From NCBI RefSeq assembly GCF_031157315.1, contig NZ_JAVIFU010000003.1, forward strand, positions 124,001 to 188,000: 64,000 bases of DNA. The letters are read 5' to 3'. This document shows, one piece after another, positions 16,875 to 26,024 of this stretch (positions are counted from its first letter, which is position 1; every line of letters begins with the position of its first letter). Under the pieces are notes generated by a model that was not told the origin of the DNA, did no database searches, and worked only from the letters and a program-made list of their open reading frames with translations. Source of the DNA: Paenibacillus sp. LHD-38. GTDB taxonomy: Bacteria; Bacillota; Bacilli; Paenibacillales; Paenibacillaceae. The position numbers and the translations under genes were made by a program.

Positions 16875-18815
16875 CTACTGCTCCACCCTAACGTTGCTCG
16901 GAAGGATGTGCAAAATTTGATCGCGTACCGCTTGCTCGCTCAGCTTCTCGCCGAAAATAACGATTTTTCCGCTGTCCTCGCGCGTCCGTATCAATCGTCC
17001 GATCCCTTGTCTTAAGCGAAGCAGCATGTAAGGCATGTCCACCTGCTCAAACGGTTCTTCCGCATCGGTTCTTCTAGCCGCGAATAAGGGGTCATTCGGA
17101 GGGAACGGAAGCTCCCATACAATAACCTGTGATAAGGAAGGTCCCGGTATATCTAAGCCTTCCCATAACGTCACCGCGCATAATATACTCGCTTCATCCT
17201 GCTGGAACTGTTCAATCAGATGGCTTATTTCGCTTGTTCCTTCATAATAGAAAGTGTAATCTGCCGATGAGGCTTGCAAATCCGCATTAGCTTTGAATTG
17301 CTCCAGCTGTTCCATAGACGGAAATAAAATAAGAGTCCGGCCGCCGCTTTCATTCAGTAAGCGAAAGATCTCCTCAACCTTATCATTTAACGGGGTTAAA
17401 TGATTCGTTTTTGGAATGGAAACCGTCATTTGCTGCTCATAGTCATAGGGTGATGGCACAGAGAATGATAATGAGCTTTCCATGCCCAGAATCTCCATCA
17501 TGTAATTGAATGAGCCATTCACCGACAACGTAGCGGAGGAGAATACGATTGGCATTTTACGGGAAAACACCTGCTCCTTTAGCACTTCCTTCACCCATTT
17601 AGGCATGATAACAAGTGAGGTTCCTTCCTTGTCCTGCGATACCCAGCTAATCGGCTTCTCTTCTTTCTTGAACAGCGAAAGCGCAAATTGAATCATTTCC
17701 AAATGCTCTTCAACGATTTTCAGCTGGTACGTATCAATCGTGTATAAGCCGCTTTCGAAAACAAGCTCCTCTTCTATGACAGAGAGCGTGTCCTGCAAAC
17801 GATTGATCTCACGAATCAGCTCAGCGCTCCATATGATCTCCTTACGATCCGATGCCGGAACCTTTTGGCTGTGTTTATTCATCATTTTAAACAAATATTC
17901 ACTTTGCGTTATGGCATCCTCCACTGCAACGGCTAACGACTCGCGTATTTCTTCTTGGAGCAATCGTGTGACAATGCCTTCAAACACGGCATGATTGAGT
18001 TTATAGGTTAGCGCTTGCTGCGCAGCGGTTTCCAGCAGATGTCCCTCGTCAAAGACGACAGAGCTGTACTCGGGCAGCAACGGAAGCTGACCCTCGCGCT
18101 TTCTAGCCTCATACGTCCAAATGTGCTCCATATAGAAATCGTGAGAGCAAATGATTACGTCTGCCGCTTTACGATAATGATCGCGCGAGAGGGTTTGACC
18201 GCAGCGATGTCTGACATCGCATACCAGACAATCCTGAAATACATCCCAGCCGAGCTCGTTCCACTGCTCATCGTTCAAGTTAGGATAATCCTTGCGATTT
18301 CCATAGGGATGAAAACTTTGCATGGAATCCGGCTTGTGAACGAAGCTTGGAAGCTCACTGTAAATACTGTCGAACAGCTCTGCGTGATCCTGTCCTGCTC
18401 TCGCGTCTTCAAGCTTATTCAAGCAAATATACTGATCCGCGGATTTCCCCAATCTCGCATCAATCGTCAACTCCAAATAGCGGGCCAGCTTGGCGATATC
18501 CCCTTCGGGCTTCACGAGCTGTTCTATTAACGATTCATCTGCGCATGCTATAATGGCCGGTTTTCTCGTGTATCTTGCATACGTGATGGCATACAGCAGA
18601 TATACGAATGTTTTTCCAGTTCCCACCCCTGCTTCGGCAAAAATGGTTTGGTTATCGGCATAAGCGCGTTCCAATTGAAAAGCCATATAAATTTGTTCAT
18701 CTCTTATTTCAAAACCGGCTTCAGGCAGCTTCTCATAAAAAACATCAGCGATCCAATCGCTCGCCTGAGCCATAAAAGGTTGTTTCGGGTCAAAATCAAA
18801 CGGATATTTATTCAA
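16875..18815 (-). CDS. ATP-dependent DNA helicase, DinG/XPD-like
   Basis: 646 residues from TTG 18815 (GGAGG ten bases upstream; the frame is open up to GTG 18863). Superfamily 2 motifs: Walker A AEAGVGTGKTFVYLL (about 65), Walker B VFDEGHLLE, and motif VI RLRQGIGRLIRT. Between them lie Cys residues in YICLNKLED and DCLVCDVRHRCGQ, placed like the four [4Fe-4S] ligands of DinG/YoaA/XPD helicases. Such enzymes unwind 5'-3', acting on forked or damaged DNA. No exonuclease domain is present, unlike Bacillus DinG. It is a single-gene unit with its own terminator. Confidence 0.88.
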   Translation of the reverse strand: MNKYPFDFDPKQPFMAQASDWIADVFYEKLPEAGFEIRDEQIYMAFQLERAYADNQTIFAEAGVGTGKTFVYLLYAITYARYTRKPAIIACADESLIEQLVKPEGDIAKLARYLELTIDARLGKSADQYICLNKLEDARAGQDHAELFDSIYSELPSFVHKPDSMQSFHPYGNRKDYPNLNDEQWNELGWDVFQDCLVCDVRHRCGQTLSRDHYRKAADVIICSHDFYMEHIWTYEARKREGQLPLLPEYSSVVFDEGHLLETAAQQALTYKLNHAVFEGIVTRLLQEEIRESLAVAVEDAITQSEYLFKMMNKHSQKVPASDRKEIIWSAELIREINRLQDTLSVIEEELVFESGLYTIDTYQLKIVEEHLEMIQFALSLFKKEEKPISWVSQDKEGTSLVIMPKWVKEVLKEQVFSRKMPIVFSSATLSVNGSFNYMMEILGMESSLSFSVPSPYDYEQQMTVSIPKTNHLTPLNDKVEEIFRLLNESGGRTLILFPSMEQLEQFKANADLQASSADYTFYYEGTSEISHLIEQFQQDEASILCAVTLWEGLDIPGPSLSQVIVWELPFPPNDPLFAARRTDAEEPFEQVDMPYMLLRLRQGIGRLIRTREDSGKIVIFGEKLSEQAVRDQILHILPSNVRVEQ

Positions 18816-18982
18816 GGGTAGCTTGCCTCCATATAATAGGCACAAACAGCTGCGTGGATGCACACAGCCGGCTGTGAAATCTCCTGCACTTTTCGCACAC
18901 TCAAATATATCACTAGATTGTATGCGGAGTCAAAGTTTTGATGGTAACATACTTCTTTTAATGCTATCGGAATCCCCGTGGA

Positions 18983-19405
18983 ATGATAATCCATAGGCAA
19001 CATATGCATCTAATATGGGCTTCATCGCGATTTTCTATCGATTGGAGGACGAATGCCATCTCTGCTATCGTAAAATGGGATTTAAAAGCGCTGCTTTTCG
19101 GATTATTATTATTATCTTTCGCGGATGCTGTATTTACTGACATCGGACTGCGTTTTTTCCTGATCGACGAGCTCAACCCAATCGTTAAGCGCATTTATGA
19201 ATGGAATATCGTCAGCTATTACGCCATGAAGCTATTGCTTCCCATGCTCCTGATCGTCATATATTACTTTACGAAAAACCGGAAATGGATTAATCCGTGT
19301 ATTCTCCTCACGGTGGTTCTCTATTTCTTCGTCAATATCTATCATTTGATTTGGATCTCACTCGGTGTTCAAGGCGGATGGCTATCCTTTAATCCTTTGG
19401 CATGA
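18983..19405 (+). CDS. DUF5658-type membrane protein, start uncertain
   Basis: Up to 140 residues with three hydrophobic spans: ALLFGLLLLSFADAVFTDIG, YYAMKLLLPMLLIVIYYF and ILLTVVLYFFVNIYHLIWI. The D-A-x-x-T-D motif in span one and N-P in DELNPIVKR resemble DUF5658 proteins of unknown function. The only good SD is GGAGG at 19044-19048, nine bases before ATC 19058; no ATG, GTG or TTG follows it in frame, so either ATG 18983 or 19004 is used without a clear SD, or initiation is at a rare ATC codon. Confidence 0.65.
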   Translation: MIIHRQHMHLIWASSRFSIDWRTNAISAIVKWDLKALLFGLLLLSFADAVFTDIGLRFFLIDELNPIVKRIYEWNIVSYYAMKLLLPMLLIVIYYFTKNRKWINPCILLTVVLYFFVNIYHLIWISLGVQGGWLSFNPLA

Positions 19406-19472
19406 TTTTCTTTAACTCTTAGAAGGGAGCTGTATAATAGTTGTTAGGAGATCGGCAAAGGAGTTTATCAGC

Positions 19473-20702
19473 ATGGTTGAGGCAAGACATTTAACCCCCG
19501 TTTATCTATTGAAATTTATGTTAAAATGGCTTCTTATTGCCGGAAGCGTAGGTATTCTCTCTGGCTCTGCTTCCGCGTTGTTTCTGACAAGTCTTGACTG
19601 GGTTACAGAAACCAGATATCAGCATCCATGGCTGCTTTGGCTGCTTCCCGCGGGCGGTGCGTTCATTAGCTATCTATATCTCAAGGTTGGGAAAGATGCA
19701 GGCAGAGGCAATAATCTCATTATCGAGCAAATACATTCCGGAGAAGGCGCGGTTCCTTTAAGAATGGCACCGCTTGTTTTATTAGGAACGCTTACGACGC
19801 ATTTGTTCGGCGGGTCAGCCGGTCGGGAAGGAACGGCTGTTCAAATGGGCGGCAGCTTATCCGAAGGGTTAGGCAAGCTGTTAAAATTAAATCGGCTGGA
19901 CCGTAAAATTATTCTGATGTGCGGGATCAGCAGCGGCTTTGGCGCCGTATTCGGCACTCCGCTAGCGGGTACGCTATTCGGATTAGAAGTTCTTGCCATC
20001 GGAGTCATCAGCTACGAAGCGCTGCTTCCCTGCTTCATTGCAAGCTATGTGGGTCATTTGGTTACCACCGCATGGGGAATCAATCATATCCATTTTACAA
20101 TAGGCGATATCCCTCCGCTTGGCTGGCTAGTCGTAATAAAAGTCGTTTGCGCATCGGTGCTTTTTGGTTTATCTGCTATTTTATTTACTCAGCTAACCCG
20201 GTACCTAAAGCAGTTGTTTAGCAAATGGTTTACGAATCCCGTGTTAAAGAGCGCATTCGGAGGCTTGCTCGTCATCGCTCTTGTCTATGCTCTCGGCACG
20301 CGTGATTATTTAGGCCTTGGCATTCCGCTCATGCAGCAGGCTTTTCAAGAAGCGGTATCCCCTCTCGTTTTCCTGCTTAAAACTCTATTTACTGCGCTGA
20401 CCCTTGGGACAGGCTTTCAGGGCGGAGAAGTTACGCCGCTCTTCGTTATCGGTTCAACGCTAGGGAGCGCGCTTGCCGGATTGTTTCAAATATCCGTTCC
20501 CTTTCTCGCAGCCATCGGTTTCATCTCGGTTTTTAGCGGAGCTGCGAAGACCCCGCTTGCCTGCTTCATCATGGGCATTGAGCTGTTTGGCTCCGAAGGG
20601 GCGATTTATTTGTTCATCGGCTGTATGATCGCTTTTCTTTGTTCGGGCCACATCGGTATTTATGAAGCTCAAAAACCAATCGCTTACCGCATCGAAAATT
20701 AA
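19473..20702 (+). CDS. CLC-type channel/antiporter, probably CLC-F (fluoride export)
   Basis: 409 residues, ten or more membrane helices. Diagnostic sites: DAGRGNNLIIEQIH in place of the classic GSGIP loop, GGSAGREGTAVQMGG (external gate Glu with Thr where chloride transporters have Pro) and GTGFQGGEVTPLF. These three variants are what distinguishes CLC-F fluoride/proton antiporters from chloride CLCs. A TATAAT at 19433-19438 lies upstream. I found no fluoride-riboswitch fold before the gene. Followed by a terminator shared with uppP. Confidence 0.82.
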   Translation: MVEARHLTPVYLLKFMLKWLLIAGSVGILSGSASALFLTSLDWVTETRYQHPWLLWLLPAGGAFISYLYLKVGKDAGRGNNLIIEQIHSGEGAVPLRMAPLVLLGTLTTHLFGGSAGREGTAVQMGGSLSEGLGKLLKLNRLDRKIILMCGISSGFGAVFGTPLAGTLFGLEVLAIGVISYEALLPCFIASYVGHLVTTAWGINHIHFTIGDIPPLGWLVVIKVVCASVLFGLSAILFTQLTRYLKQLFSKWFTNPVLKSAFGGLLVIALVYALGTRDYLGLGIPLMQQAFQEAVSPLVFLLKTLFTALTLGTGFQGGEVTPLFVIGSTLGSALAGLFQISVPFLAAIGFISVFSGAAKTPLACFIMGIELFGSEGAIYLFIGCMIAFLCSGHIGIYEAQKPIAYRIEN

Positions 20703-20746
20703 AAATGGCTTGCTCACCTTTTTCGGGGGAGCAAGCCATTTTTTTA
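20701..20746. terminator. Bidirectional terminator between CLC gene and uppP
   Basis: AATGGCTTGCTC / GAGCAAGCCATT stem with A-run and T-run on either side, between convergent genes. Confidence 0.9.
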
Positions 20747-21586
20747 GAAGTAAACGATATAGATAACAGCTGCGAGCACGATGCGGTAAATCGCAAAAGG
20801 AACCAGCTTGATTTTATTAATCAGCTTCAGGAAGAAACGAATCGAAATCAGTGCGAATACGAAAGCACTTAGAAAGCCTGCAATAAAAAATGGCAATGAA
20901 TCCACTGTGAAGTATTCCCAGTTTTTAGCCAAGGACAGCAAGCTTGCACCCGCCATGATCGGCACCGCCATAATGAAAGTGAAATCCGCCGCTGCCCGAT
21001 GGCTCATTCCAAGCAATACCCCGCCTGAAATCGTCGAGCCCGAACGTGAGAATCCCGGCCAAAGCGACAAGCATTGAATCAATCCCACCGATAGAGCCTG
21101 CTTGTAGGTAATTTGGTCAACAGTCTCAATCTTAGCCTTTGCAGGACGAAAGCGATCAGCGATTATCATGAAAATCGCTCCGATAACAAGACCGACGAGC
21201 ACCGTTTTAATCGAAAACAAATATTCATCGATGTAGTCGTCAAACAAAAGTCCGAACACGCCTGCAGGAATGAGCCCTACCAGCACATGCGTAAGCTTCA
21301 GCTTTCGCTTAGGCTCCGAAGCACTCTGAACCGCTTCCTGTCCGCCGCGCCGCAATCCAAGCAAATCAATGAAACGATTCCGGAAGATAATGACCACAGC
21401 CAGAATCGAGCCTAATTGAATAACGATTTTGAACGTGTTCGCTACGTATTTCGTCAAATATTGCTCTGACTGAAGCCACATATCATCGACTATAACCATA
21501 TGTCCCGTCGAGGATACGGGGGCAAACTCCGTCAGTCCTTCCACAATGCCCAAAATAATCGCTTTTAAAATCGTGAGAAAGTCCAT
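20744..21586 (-). CDS. uppP: Undecaprenyl-diphosphatase UppP (BacA)
   Basis: 280 residues, about eight membrane helices. Both family signatures are clear: GIVEGLTEFAPVSSTGHMV (Glu-rich motif, residues 12-31) and LWPGFSRSGSTISGGVLLG (PGxSRSGxT, about 170). It releases phosphate from undecaprenyl pyrophosphate, recycling the lipid carrier for cell-wall synthesis; overproduction gives bacitracin resistance. It is 104 bases downstream of an ABC permease on the same strand, which in turn follows a two-component system, suggesting a cell-envelope stress module. Confidence 0.95.
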   Translation of the reverse strand: MDFLTILKAIILGIVEGLTEFAPVSSTGHMVIVDDMWLQSEQYLTKYVANTFKIVIQLGSILAVVIIFRNRFIDLLGLRRGGQEAVQSASEPKRKLKLTHVLVGLIPAGVFGLLFDDYIDEYLFSIKTVLVGLVIGAIFMIIADRFRPAKAKIETVDQITYKQALSVGLIQCLSLWPGFSRSGSTISGGVLLGMSHRAAADFTFIMAVPIMAGASLLSLAKNWEYFTVDSLPFFIAGFLSAFVFALISIRFFLKLINKIKLVPFAIYRIVLAAVIYIVYF

Positions 21587-21689
21587 TTGTCTTTGAATCT
21601 CCTAACTTTTTTGAATGATAGATTGATAGAAAAGAACAACATGAAACAAATCATAACACAAAAGGTCCCCGCCCAACAATTCCAGCCTC

Positions 21690-22370
21690 TTACATAATGT
21701 CCTCCCGTATAACTTTGCGAATCGAAACGATAGCGGATATCATTCCTAAAACAAGGCAGAACATCGCGATCGAAATCGCCGCGGACCAATTGTTGCCGCT
21801 CTCATCATGCGTGCTTCCGAACATCAACGCCAAAAACATGGAACATACCATAAAGGCAGGTACAGACTTACGGATCAGCCCTATGTAAAGCGGGATTATC
21901 CCCAGACCCACTACGGAAATGCTGTTGATTACGATACGAAAGAATTCCTCGCGCAGCATAAGCAAAGTCAGAGGCTCAGCTATAAAGCTTCTCTGCGAGT
22001 CAACGAATAAAAAAAACGCGGCAACAAACCCGTTGGAAAGCAGCGCCGTCAAAAATGAGAAAAGACAAAACAAGATTAGCTTTGCGATAAGAATATGATG
22101 TCTCGGCACAGGATAAGTGAACAATACGGAAATCGTTCTGTTTTTGTATTCATCCAGGAAAAGCTTCGAGAGCAATACCGAGGAAAATACGATAAACGTA
22201 ATCTCCACATAAGATCGAATGCTGTAAAAAGCCTCTAAATAGCTTTTCACCGCTTCATCCGGCAAATTCGTGCTTACCCAAAGACTGATCAAGAGATTTG
22301 CTATGATTGCACATATCAGCCAATTTCTCAGCTTTATTTTGTGCAGCTCCAACATGATGAGCTTACCCAT
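21690..22370 (-). CDS. ABC-2 type transporter permease (BcrB/antibiotic efflux type)
   Basis: 226 residues with about six membrane spans; opens MLELHKIKLRNWLICAIIAN, the typical cytoplasmic-edge start of BcrB/LanE-type permeases, and contains KTFLDEYKN-like FLDEYKNRTISVLF. It overlaps the end of the ATPase gene by eight bases, so the two are co-translated partners. It probably forms the membrane half of a peptide-antibiotic or lipid II-binding drug efflux or self-protection pump. Confidence 0.85.
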   Translation of the reverse strand: MGKLIMLELHKIKLRNWLICAIIANLLISLWVSTNLPDEAVKSYLEAFYSIRSYVEITFIVFSSVLLSKLFLDEYKNRTISVLFTYPVPRHHILIAKLILFCLFSFLTALLSNGFVAAFFLFVDSQRSFIAEPLTLLMLREEFFRIVINSISVVGLGIIPLYIGLIRKSVPAFMVCSMFLALMFGSTHDESGNNWSAAISIAMFCLVLGMISAIVSIRKVIREDIM

Positions 22371-23286
22371 TATCGCTGCCTCCTTGAATCCATTTGACGA
22401 AATGCTCCTCGAGTGAAATGCTTTTCCGGGTCAAGGATTCGATTCCGATATCATTTAGCACCAGCGACCTTGATAATTGGACAGCTGTAACCCTCGGATC
22501 ATATACTCGAAGCGTGTGATCATCCGTTACTTTATAGTTTACAATACCCAGCTTGTCCTCTAGGACAAAAGCCGCCAGCTTACCATCTGTCGTAATCACT
22601 TCGATATATTCGGCATACTCGCTGCGCACCTGCTCCATCGACAGCTCCTCAATCAGTCTCCCATTGTGTATGACGCCAATCGTATCTGCAAGCAGCTCGA
22701 TTTCCTGCAAAATATGGCTGGAAATGAGCAATGTCATACCGAACTCCTTGCTCAGCATCGTGAACAATTCCCGTAATTCACGAATACCTACGGGGTCCAT
22801 CCCATTTACCGGTTCATCCAATATGAGCAGCTCAGGCTTCGTACTAATCGCCCGGGCGATCCCTAAGCGCTGCTTCATGCCGAGCGAGAACGCTTTTACC
22901 GGCTTATTCCCCGTCTGCGAAAGCCCAACCAGCTGCAGTGCCTCGCTAATCGCATGCGGCTCATAGCAGCCCATATAGTCGCAATGCAGCTCTAAATTTT
23001 TTTGAGCCGACAAATGCTCATAAAATATCGGATACTCAATAATACTACCCATTCGTTTCATCAACTCGCTGGCCTTCCGGTCCATCGTCGATCCAAACAG
23101 CTCAATCGAGCCGCTTGTCGGATTGATAAGCCCCGTCAGCATTCGCATGATCGTCGTCTTGCCCGCTCCATTAGGACCCAGGAAACCGTATATTTCGCCC
23201 TTCTTAATCGTCATGCTGACCTCTGAGACGACCTCTTTCCCTTTAAATGACTTGCTTAGCTTGTTCGTGCGCAGTAATATGCTCAT
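22363..23286 (-). CDS. ABC transporter ATPase (BcrA/LanF-like)
   Basis: 307 residues from ATG 23286 (GGAGGAAGAGG upstream). Walker A GFLGPNGAGKTTIMRML, Q-loop region, signature AFSLGMKQRLGIARAI (LGMKQRL variant typical of BcrA/LanF), Walker B LLILDEPVNGMDPVG, switch His in ISSHIL. A C-terminal extension of about 90 residues is usual in this subgroup. It heads a unit with the permease and probably uppP, downstream of a response regulator/kinase pair, an arrangement used in bacitracin and lantibiotic resistance. Confidence 0.9.
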   Translation of the reverse strand: MSILLRTNKLSKSFKGKEVVSEVSMTIKKGEIYGFLGPNGAGKTTIMRMLTGLINPTSGSIELFGSTMDRKASELMKRMGSIIEYPIFYEHLSAQKNLELHCDYMGCYEPHAISEALQLVGLSQTGNKPVKAFSLGMKQRLGIARAISTKPELLILDEPVNGMDPVGIRELRELFTMLSKEFGMTLLISSHILQEIELLADTIGVIHNGRLIEELSMEQVRSEYAEYIEVITTDGKLAAFVLEDKLGIVNYKVTDDHTLRVYDPRVTAVQLSRSLVLNDIGIESLTRKSISLEEHFVKWIQGGSDNG

Positions 23287-23407
23287 CCTCTTCCTCCTGC
23301 ATCCCATAAACATCATTCCGTTACCTTCGATAACTAGTGTATCAAAACAAGCTGTCGTTCCCGTTTCTAAAAACTTAAGAATTCCTTTCGAAATGTCACC
23401 TGTATGA

Positions 23408-23448
23408 AAAAAAATCGCCGCAGGCTCACCCGGAGCGTAACGACGATC
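23408..23448 (-). terminator. Terminator after the sensor kinase gene
   Basis: An imperfect stem (ATCGTCG pairing with CGGCGAT, plus GCTC/GAGC) followed on the minus strand by eight T. It separates the regulator pair from the ABC genes, which may thus have their own regulated promoter. Confidence 0.6.
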
Positions 23449-23469
23449 TTCTTATTTTATGTTTTTTGA

Positions 23470-24405
23470 TTAATAATTAAGCTTATTCAATGTGACCGTA
23501 AAAACCGTTTTCTTAAACGGAGTGCTCTTCACGTTTATGTCCCCGCCCAGCTTTTCAACCAGCCGCTTAGTTATGGTAAGTCCGAGGCCGCTCCCCTGAT
23601 ATTCCGTGTTCCGTGAGTCCTCCAGCGTATATAAACGCTCAAATATATGTAATTGATCGTGCTCGCTTATTCCGCGTCCGCGATCCCATACCTCGATATT
23701 GACTTTCTCGGCGTCAGCGCTGAGTGAAAAACCAATGGCATTGCCTTCACTGCCGTACCGGATCGCGTTTGATATCAGATTGCTGCATATACGCTCAAGG
23801 GCGTCTTTGTTTCCAAGCGCAAAAATCGTTTGCTCAGGAATCGCGATATCAACTTCTAGTCCTTTGGAAGTGATCGTATCGTAAAAAAATAAAATGATAT
23901 TTTCGCAGAACAAATTCATGTTTATTTTGGTTAGAGGAACATGCTGATCTTCGGACTCCAGCTTCGCTAAATCAAAAAACTTATTTAACATAGCAACCAT
24001 TTCCATCGCTTTCCCATGGACCTTCGTCAATAATCTCTTACGTTCTTGTTCATGGAGCGTATGATCCGTGGCAACCGTTTCCGTAAGTCCAAGCACGACC
24101 GTTAGCGGCGTCTTCATATCATGGGACATATTCGTCAGCATTTTTCGCATCGACTGCTCATGTTTCACATGATGCGTTTCCGTATTGCGGTTGTTTTCAA
24201 TTAATCGATTTATCTCAATTAATAACGGCTGCAGCGCGCGATCGGCTGAGAATAACAATAATTTCTCCGATGTTTGGCCATTATTCCATTCGCTAAGCTT
24301 GCTATGGATGTATCGGAGCTGCTTGCTGCGTCTAAGATGGCGATAGCAGAGGAAAACCAACAAGCCTCCTGCAACTGCTAAGCTAACAACTAAGAGAATC
24401 ACCAC
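23470..24405 (-). CDS. Sensor histidine kinase
   Basis: 311 residues from GTG 24405 (SD GGGGGAG seven bases upstream, starting one base after the response regulator stop; the frame is open further upstream but lies inside that gene). One or two N-terminal spans (VVILLVVSLAVAGGLLVFLC), the His box NMSHDMKTPLTVVLGL (about 105), N box ICSNLISNAIRYGSEGN, G1 VWDRGRGISEHD, G2 YQGSGLGLTITK. No large outer sensor domain, as in kinases that sense an envelope stress via the partnering transporter. Confidence 0.9.
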   Translation of the reverse strand: MVILLVVSLAVAGGLLVFLCYRHLRRSKQLRYIHSKLSEWNNGQTSEKLLLFSADRALQPLLIEINRLIENNRNTETHHVKHEQSMRKMLTNMSHDMKTPLTVVLGLTETVATDHTLHEQERKRLLTKVHGKAMEMVAMLNKFFDLAKLESEDQHVPLTKINMNLFCENIILFFYDTITSKGLEVDIAIPEQTIFALGNKDALERICSNLISNAIRYGSEGNAIGFSLSADAEKVNIEVWDRGRGISEHDQLHIFERLYTLEDSRNTEYQGSGLGLTITKRLVEKLGGDINVKSTPFKKTVFTVTLNKLNY

Positions 24406-24406
24406 G

Positions 24407-25117
24407 TTAAAACTCCCCCAGCTTATAGCCGATTCCCCAAACCGTCTTGATATACTGCGGCGAAGAAGGATCGTTTTCAATCTTTTCTCTTAGTCGGCTT
24501 ATATGAACGTTGATCGCATTATCGTCTCCTAAATAATCCTCATTCCAAACCTTTACGTACATTTGCGCTTTAGAGAAAGCGCGCTTCGGATTTAGCATAA
24601 GCAGCTTTAAGATTTCAAACTCCTTGCCAGTCAGTTTAATTTCTTTTCCGTTTTTACTCACGATATGCTGCTCCGTATCAAGCGACAGCTCATGAATGCG
24701 AAGCTGAGTATGCCGTTTCAGGCCCTCCTCGGTGCTGACATTCCCAGTATAGACAGTAGCTCGCCGCAAACAAGCCTTCACGCGGGCGGAAAGCTCTAGT
24801 AGCGAGAAAGGCTTCGTAATATAATCATCTGCGCCAAATCCAAGCCCCAGCGCTTTGTCAAGCTCACTGTCCTTGGCCGAAACGATAAGTATGGGTACGA
24901 AGCTTCTTGTCCGGACTACTTTCAAAAACGCCGTCCCATCCAGCTCTGGCAGCATTAGATCGAGCAGGATCAAATCTATTTTCTCAAGGTCAAATCGTTC
25001 TAACGCGGCAAGACCGTTAACAGCGTGGAAAATACGGTATCCTTCCTTGCTCAAATGGTCGGACATCATTTCCGCAATGGAAAGATCATCCTCTACGATC
25101 AATAGTTTCTTTTGCAT
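24407..25117 (-). CDS. OmpR/PhoB-family response regulator
   Basis: 236 residues. Receiver: KLLIVEDDLSIAEMM (acidic pocket), phospho-acceptor Asp in LILLDLMLPELDG, Thr/Ser in LIVSAKDSE, Lys in YITKPFSLLEL. A winged-helix DNA-binding domain occupies about 130-235 (ELSLDTEQHIVSKNGKEIKL, LTGKEFEILKLLMLNPKRAF, NVHISRLREKIE, TVWGIGYKLG). It is directly followed by its kinase gene. Likely target: the ABC transporter/uppP unit downstream. Confidence 0.93.
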   Translation of the reverse strand: MQKKLLIVEDDLSIAEMMSDHLSKEGYRIFHAVNGLAALERFDLEKIDLILLDLMLPELDGTAFLKVVRTRSFVPILIVSAKDSELDKALGLGFGADDYITKPFSLLELSARVKACLRRATVYTGNVSTEEGLKRHTQLRIHELSLDTEQHIVSKNGKEIKLTGKEFEILKLLMLNPKRAFSKAQMYVKVWNEDYLGDDNAINVHISRLREKIENDPSSPQYIKTVWGIGYKLGEF

Positions 25118-25148
25118 ATCCTGCTCCTTCTATACCCTTTCCGTGCGA

Positions 25149-26024
25149 TCATCCAAAACGCTGGCGGTAGCCGCATTTCCGGCAAAGCTCCTCCACGGCT
25201 TCGCGTCTGGAGAAGCCGTCATAAAGTTTTGTTGACCGTTCATTTTCAATGATTTCCGAGAAGTGAGTGTCATGGATATTGCCTAAATTGATGACGCCTT
25301 CTCCGTCTAAGCAGCAAGGAATAACGGTTCCATCAATCAAAATGCCTGCTTGATTGCGGAGGGCGTGACAGAAGCCCTTTCCGTTATACTCTGGCTCCTT
25401 CAAATCAGGCCATTTGAATTCGGGATCTTGATTTAAATAAATGCGTTCCGCGATTTTCACGCCGGAGCCCGGAATGAACTTCTCTTCGATTTTATAATCG
25501 AGATCAAAGGCCTTCTCAATCATGGCAAGCAGCTCGCGGTTTTTGTTCTTCTGCTGATTCGTTTCATTATCCATGTCCAGATTCCAAAGCCGAAACGAAA
25601 TGATGATCTTGCTGCTTGCCACCGCTTCCTTAACGAAAGATAAAATCTCTGCGAGATAGCCTTCTTTATCTTTAGAGCCTGCGTGGCCGTCAAAACTATG
25701 AAGCGAGAAATTGATTTGGCGCAGCGCGGGTTTATTCAACAGCTTTTCTCTATTCTTCGTGATAAGCGTTCCATTTGACGTAATATTCACTTTAAAGCCC
25801 TTCTCGTGGCTAATATCGAGAAGCTCATCCATCTTAGGGTGAAGCATTGGCTCACCTTTTACATGGAAGTATATATAATCCGTGTGCGGTTTGATTTGAT
25901 CAAGCGTTTTTTTAAAATCGTCTACTTTAATAAAGCCTTTCGCGCGCAGTGTGGGCGGGCAAAAGCTGCATGATAAATTGCATATGCTTGTTGTCTCTAT
26001 ATAAAACTTTTTAAACTTTTTCAT
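25149..26024 (-). CDS. Radical SAM protein with SPASM-like C-terminus
   Basis: 291 residues. The radical-SAM cluster motif is SICNLSCSFCPP (C-x3-C-x2-C, about residues 13-20), then GEPMLHP and ITSNGTLIT. At the C-terminus are Cys residues in GFCHALRN, VIPCCLDGEG and EELCRKCGYRQ, the layout of an auxiliary SPASM cluster. Such proteins modify peptides or proteins, but no precursor peptide gene was found nearby. It precedes the response regulator gene by 31 bases, same strand. Function unassigned. Confidence 0.82.
   Translation of the reverse strand: MKKFKKFYIETTSICNLSCSFCPPTLRAKGFIKVDDFKKTLDQIKPHTDYIYFHVKGEPMLHPKMDELLDISHEKGFKVNITSNGTLITKNREKLLNKPALRQINFSLHSFDGHAGSKDKEGYLAEILSFVKEAVASSKIIISFRLWNLDMDNETNQQKNKNRELLAMIEKAFDLDYKIEEKFIPGSGVKIAERIYLNQDPEFKWPDLKEPEYNGKGFCHALRNQAGILIDGTVIPCCLDGEGVINLGNIHDTHFSEIIENERSTKLYDGFSRREAVEELCRKCGYRQRFG

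Noticed and set aside
19406..19472. Fluoride riboswitch before the CLC-F gene
   Set aside because: The short leader shows a -10 box and SD but not the conserved pseudoknot sequence pattern of the fluoride riboswitch.
25149..26024. A RiPP biosynthesis cluster around the radical SAM protein, with the TCS and ABC pump as immunity
   Set aside because: No precursor peptide frame, protease or lanthipeptide-type enzyme is found in 25.1-26.2 kb, and the pump/UppP set is explained by antibiotic resistance.
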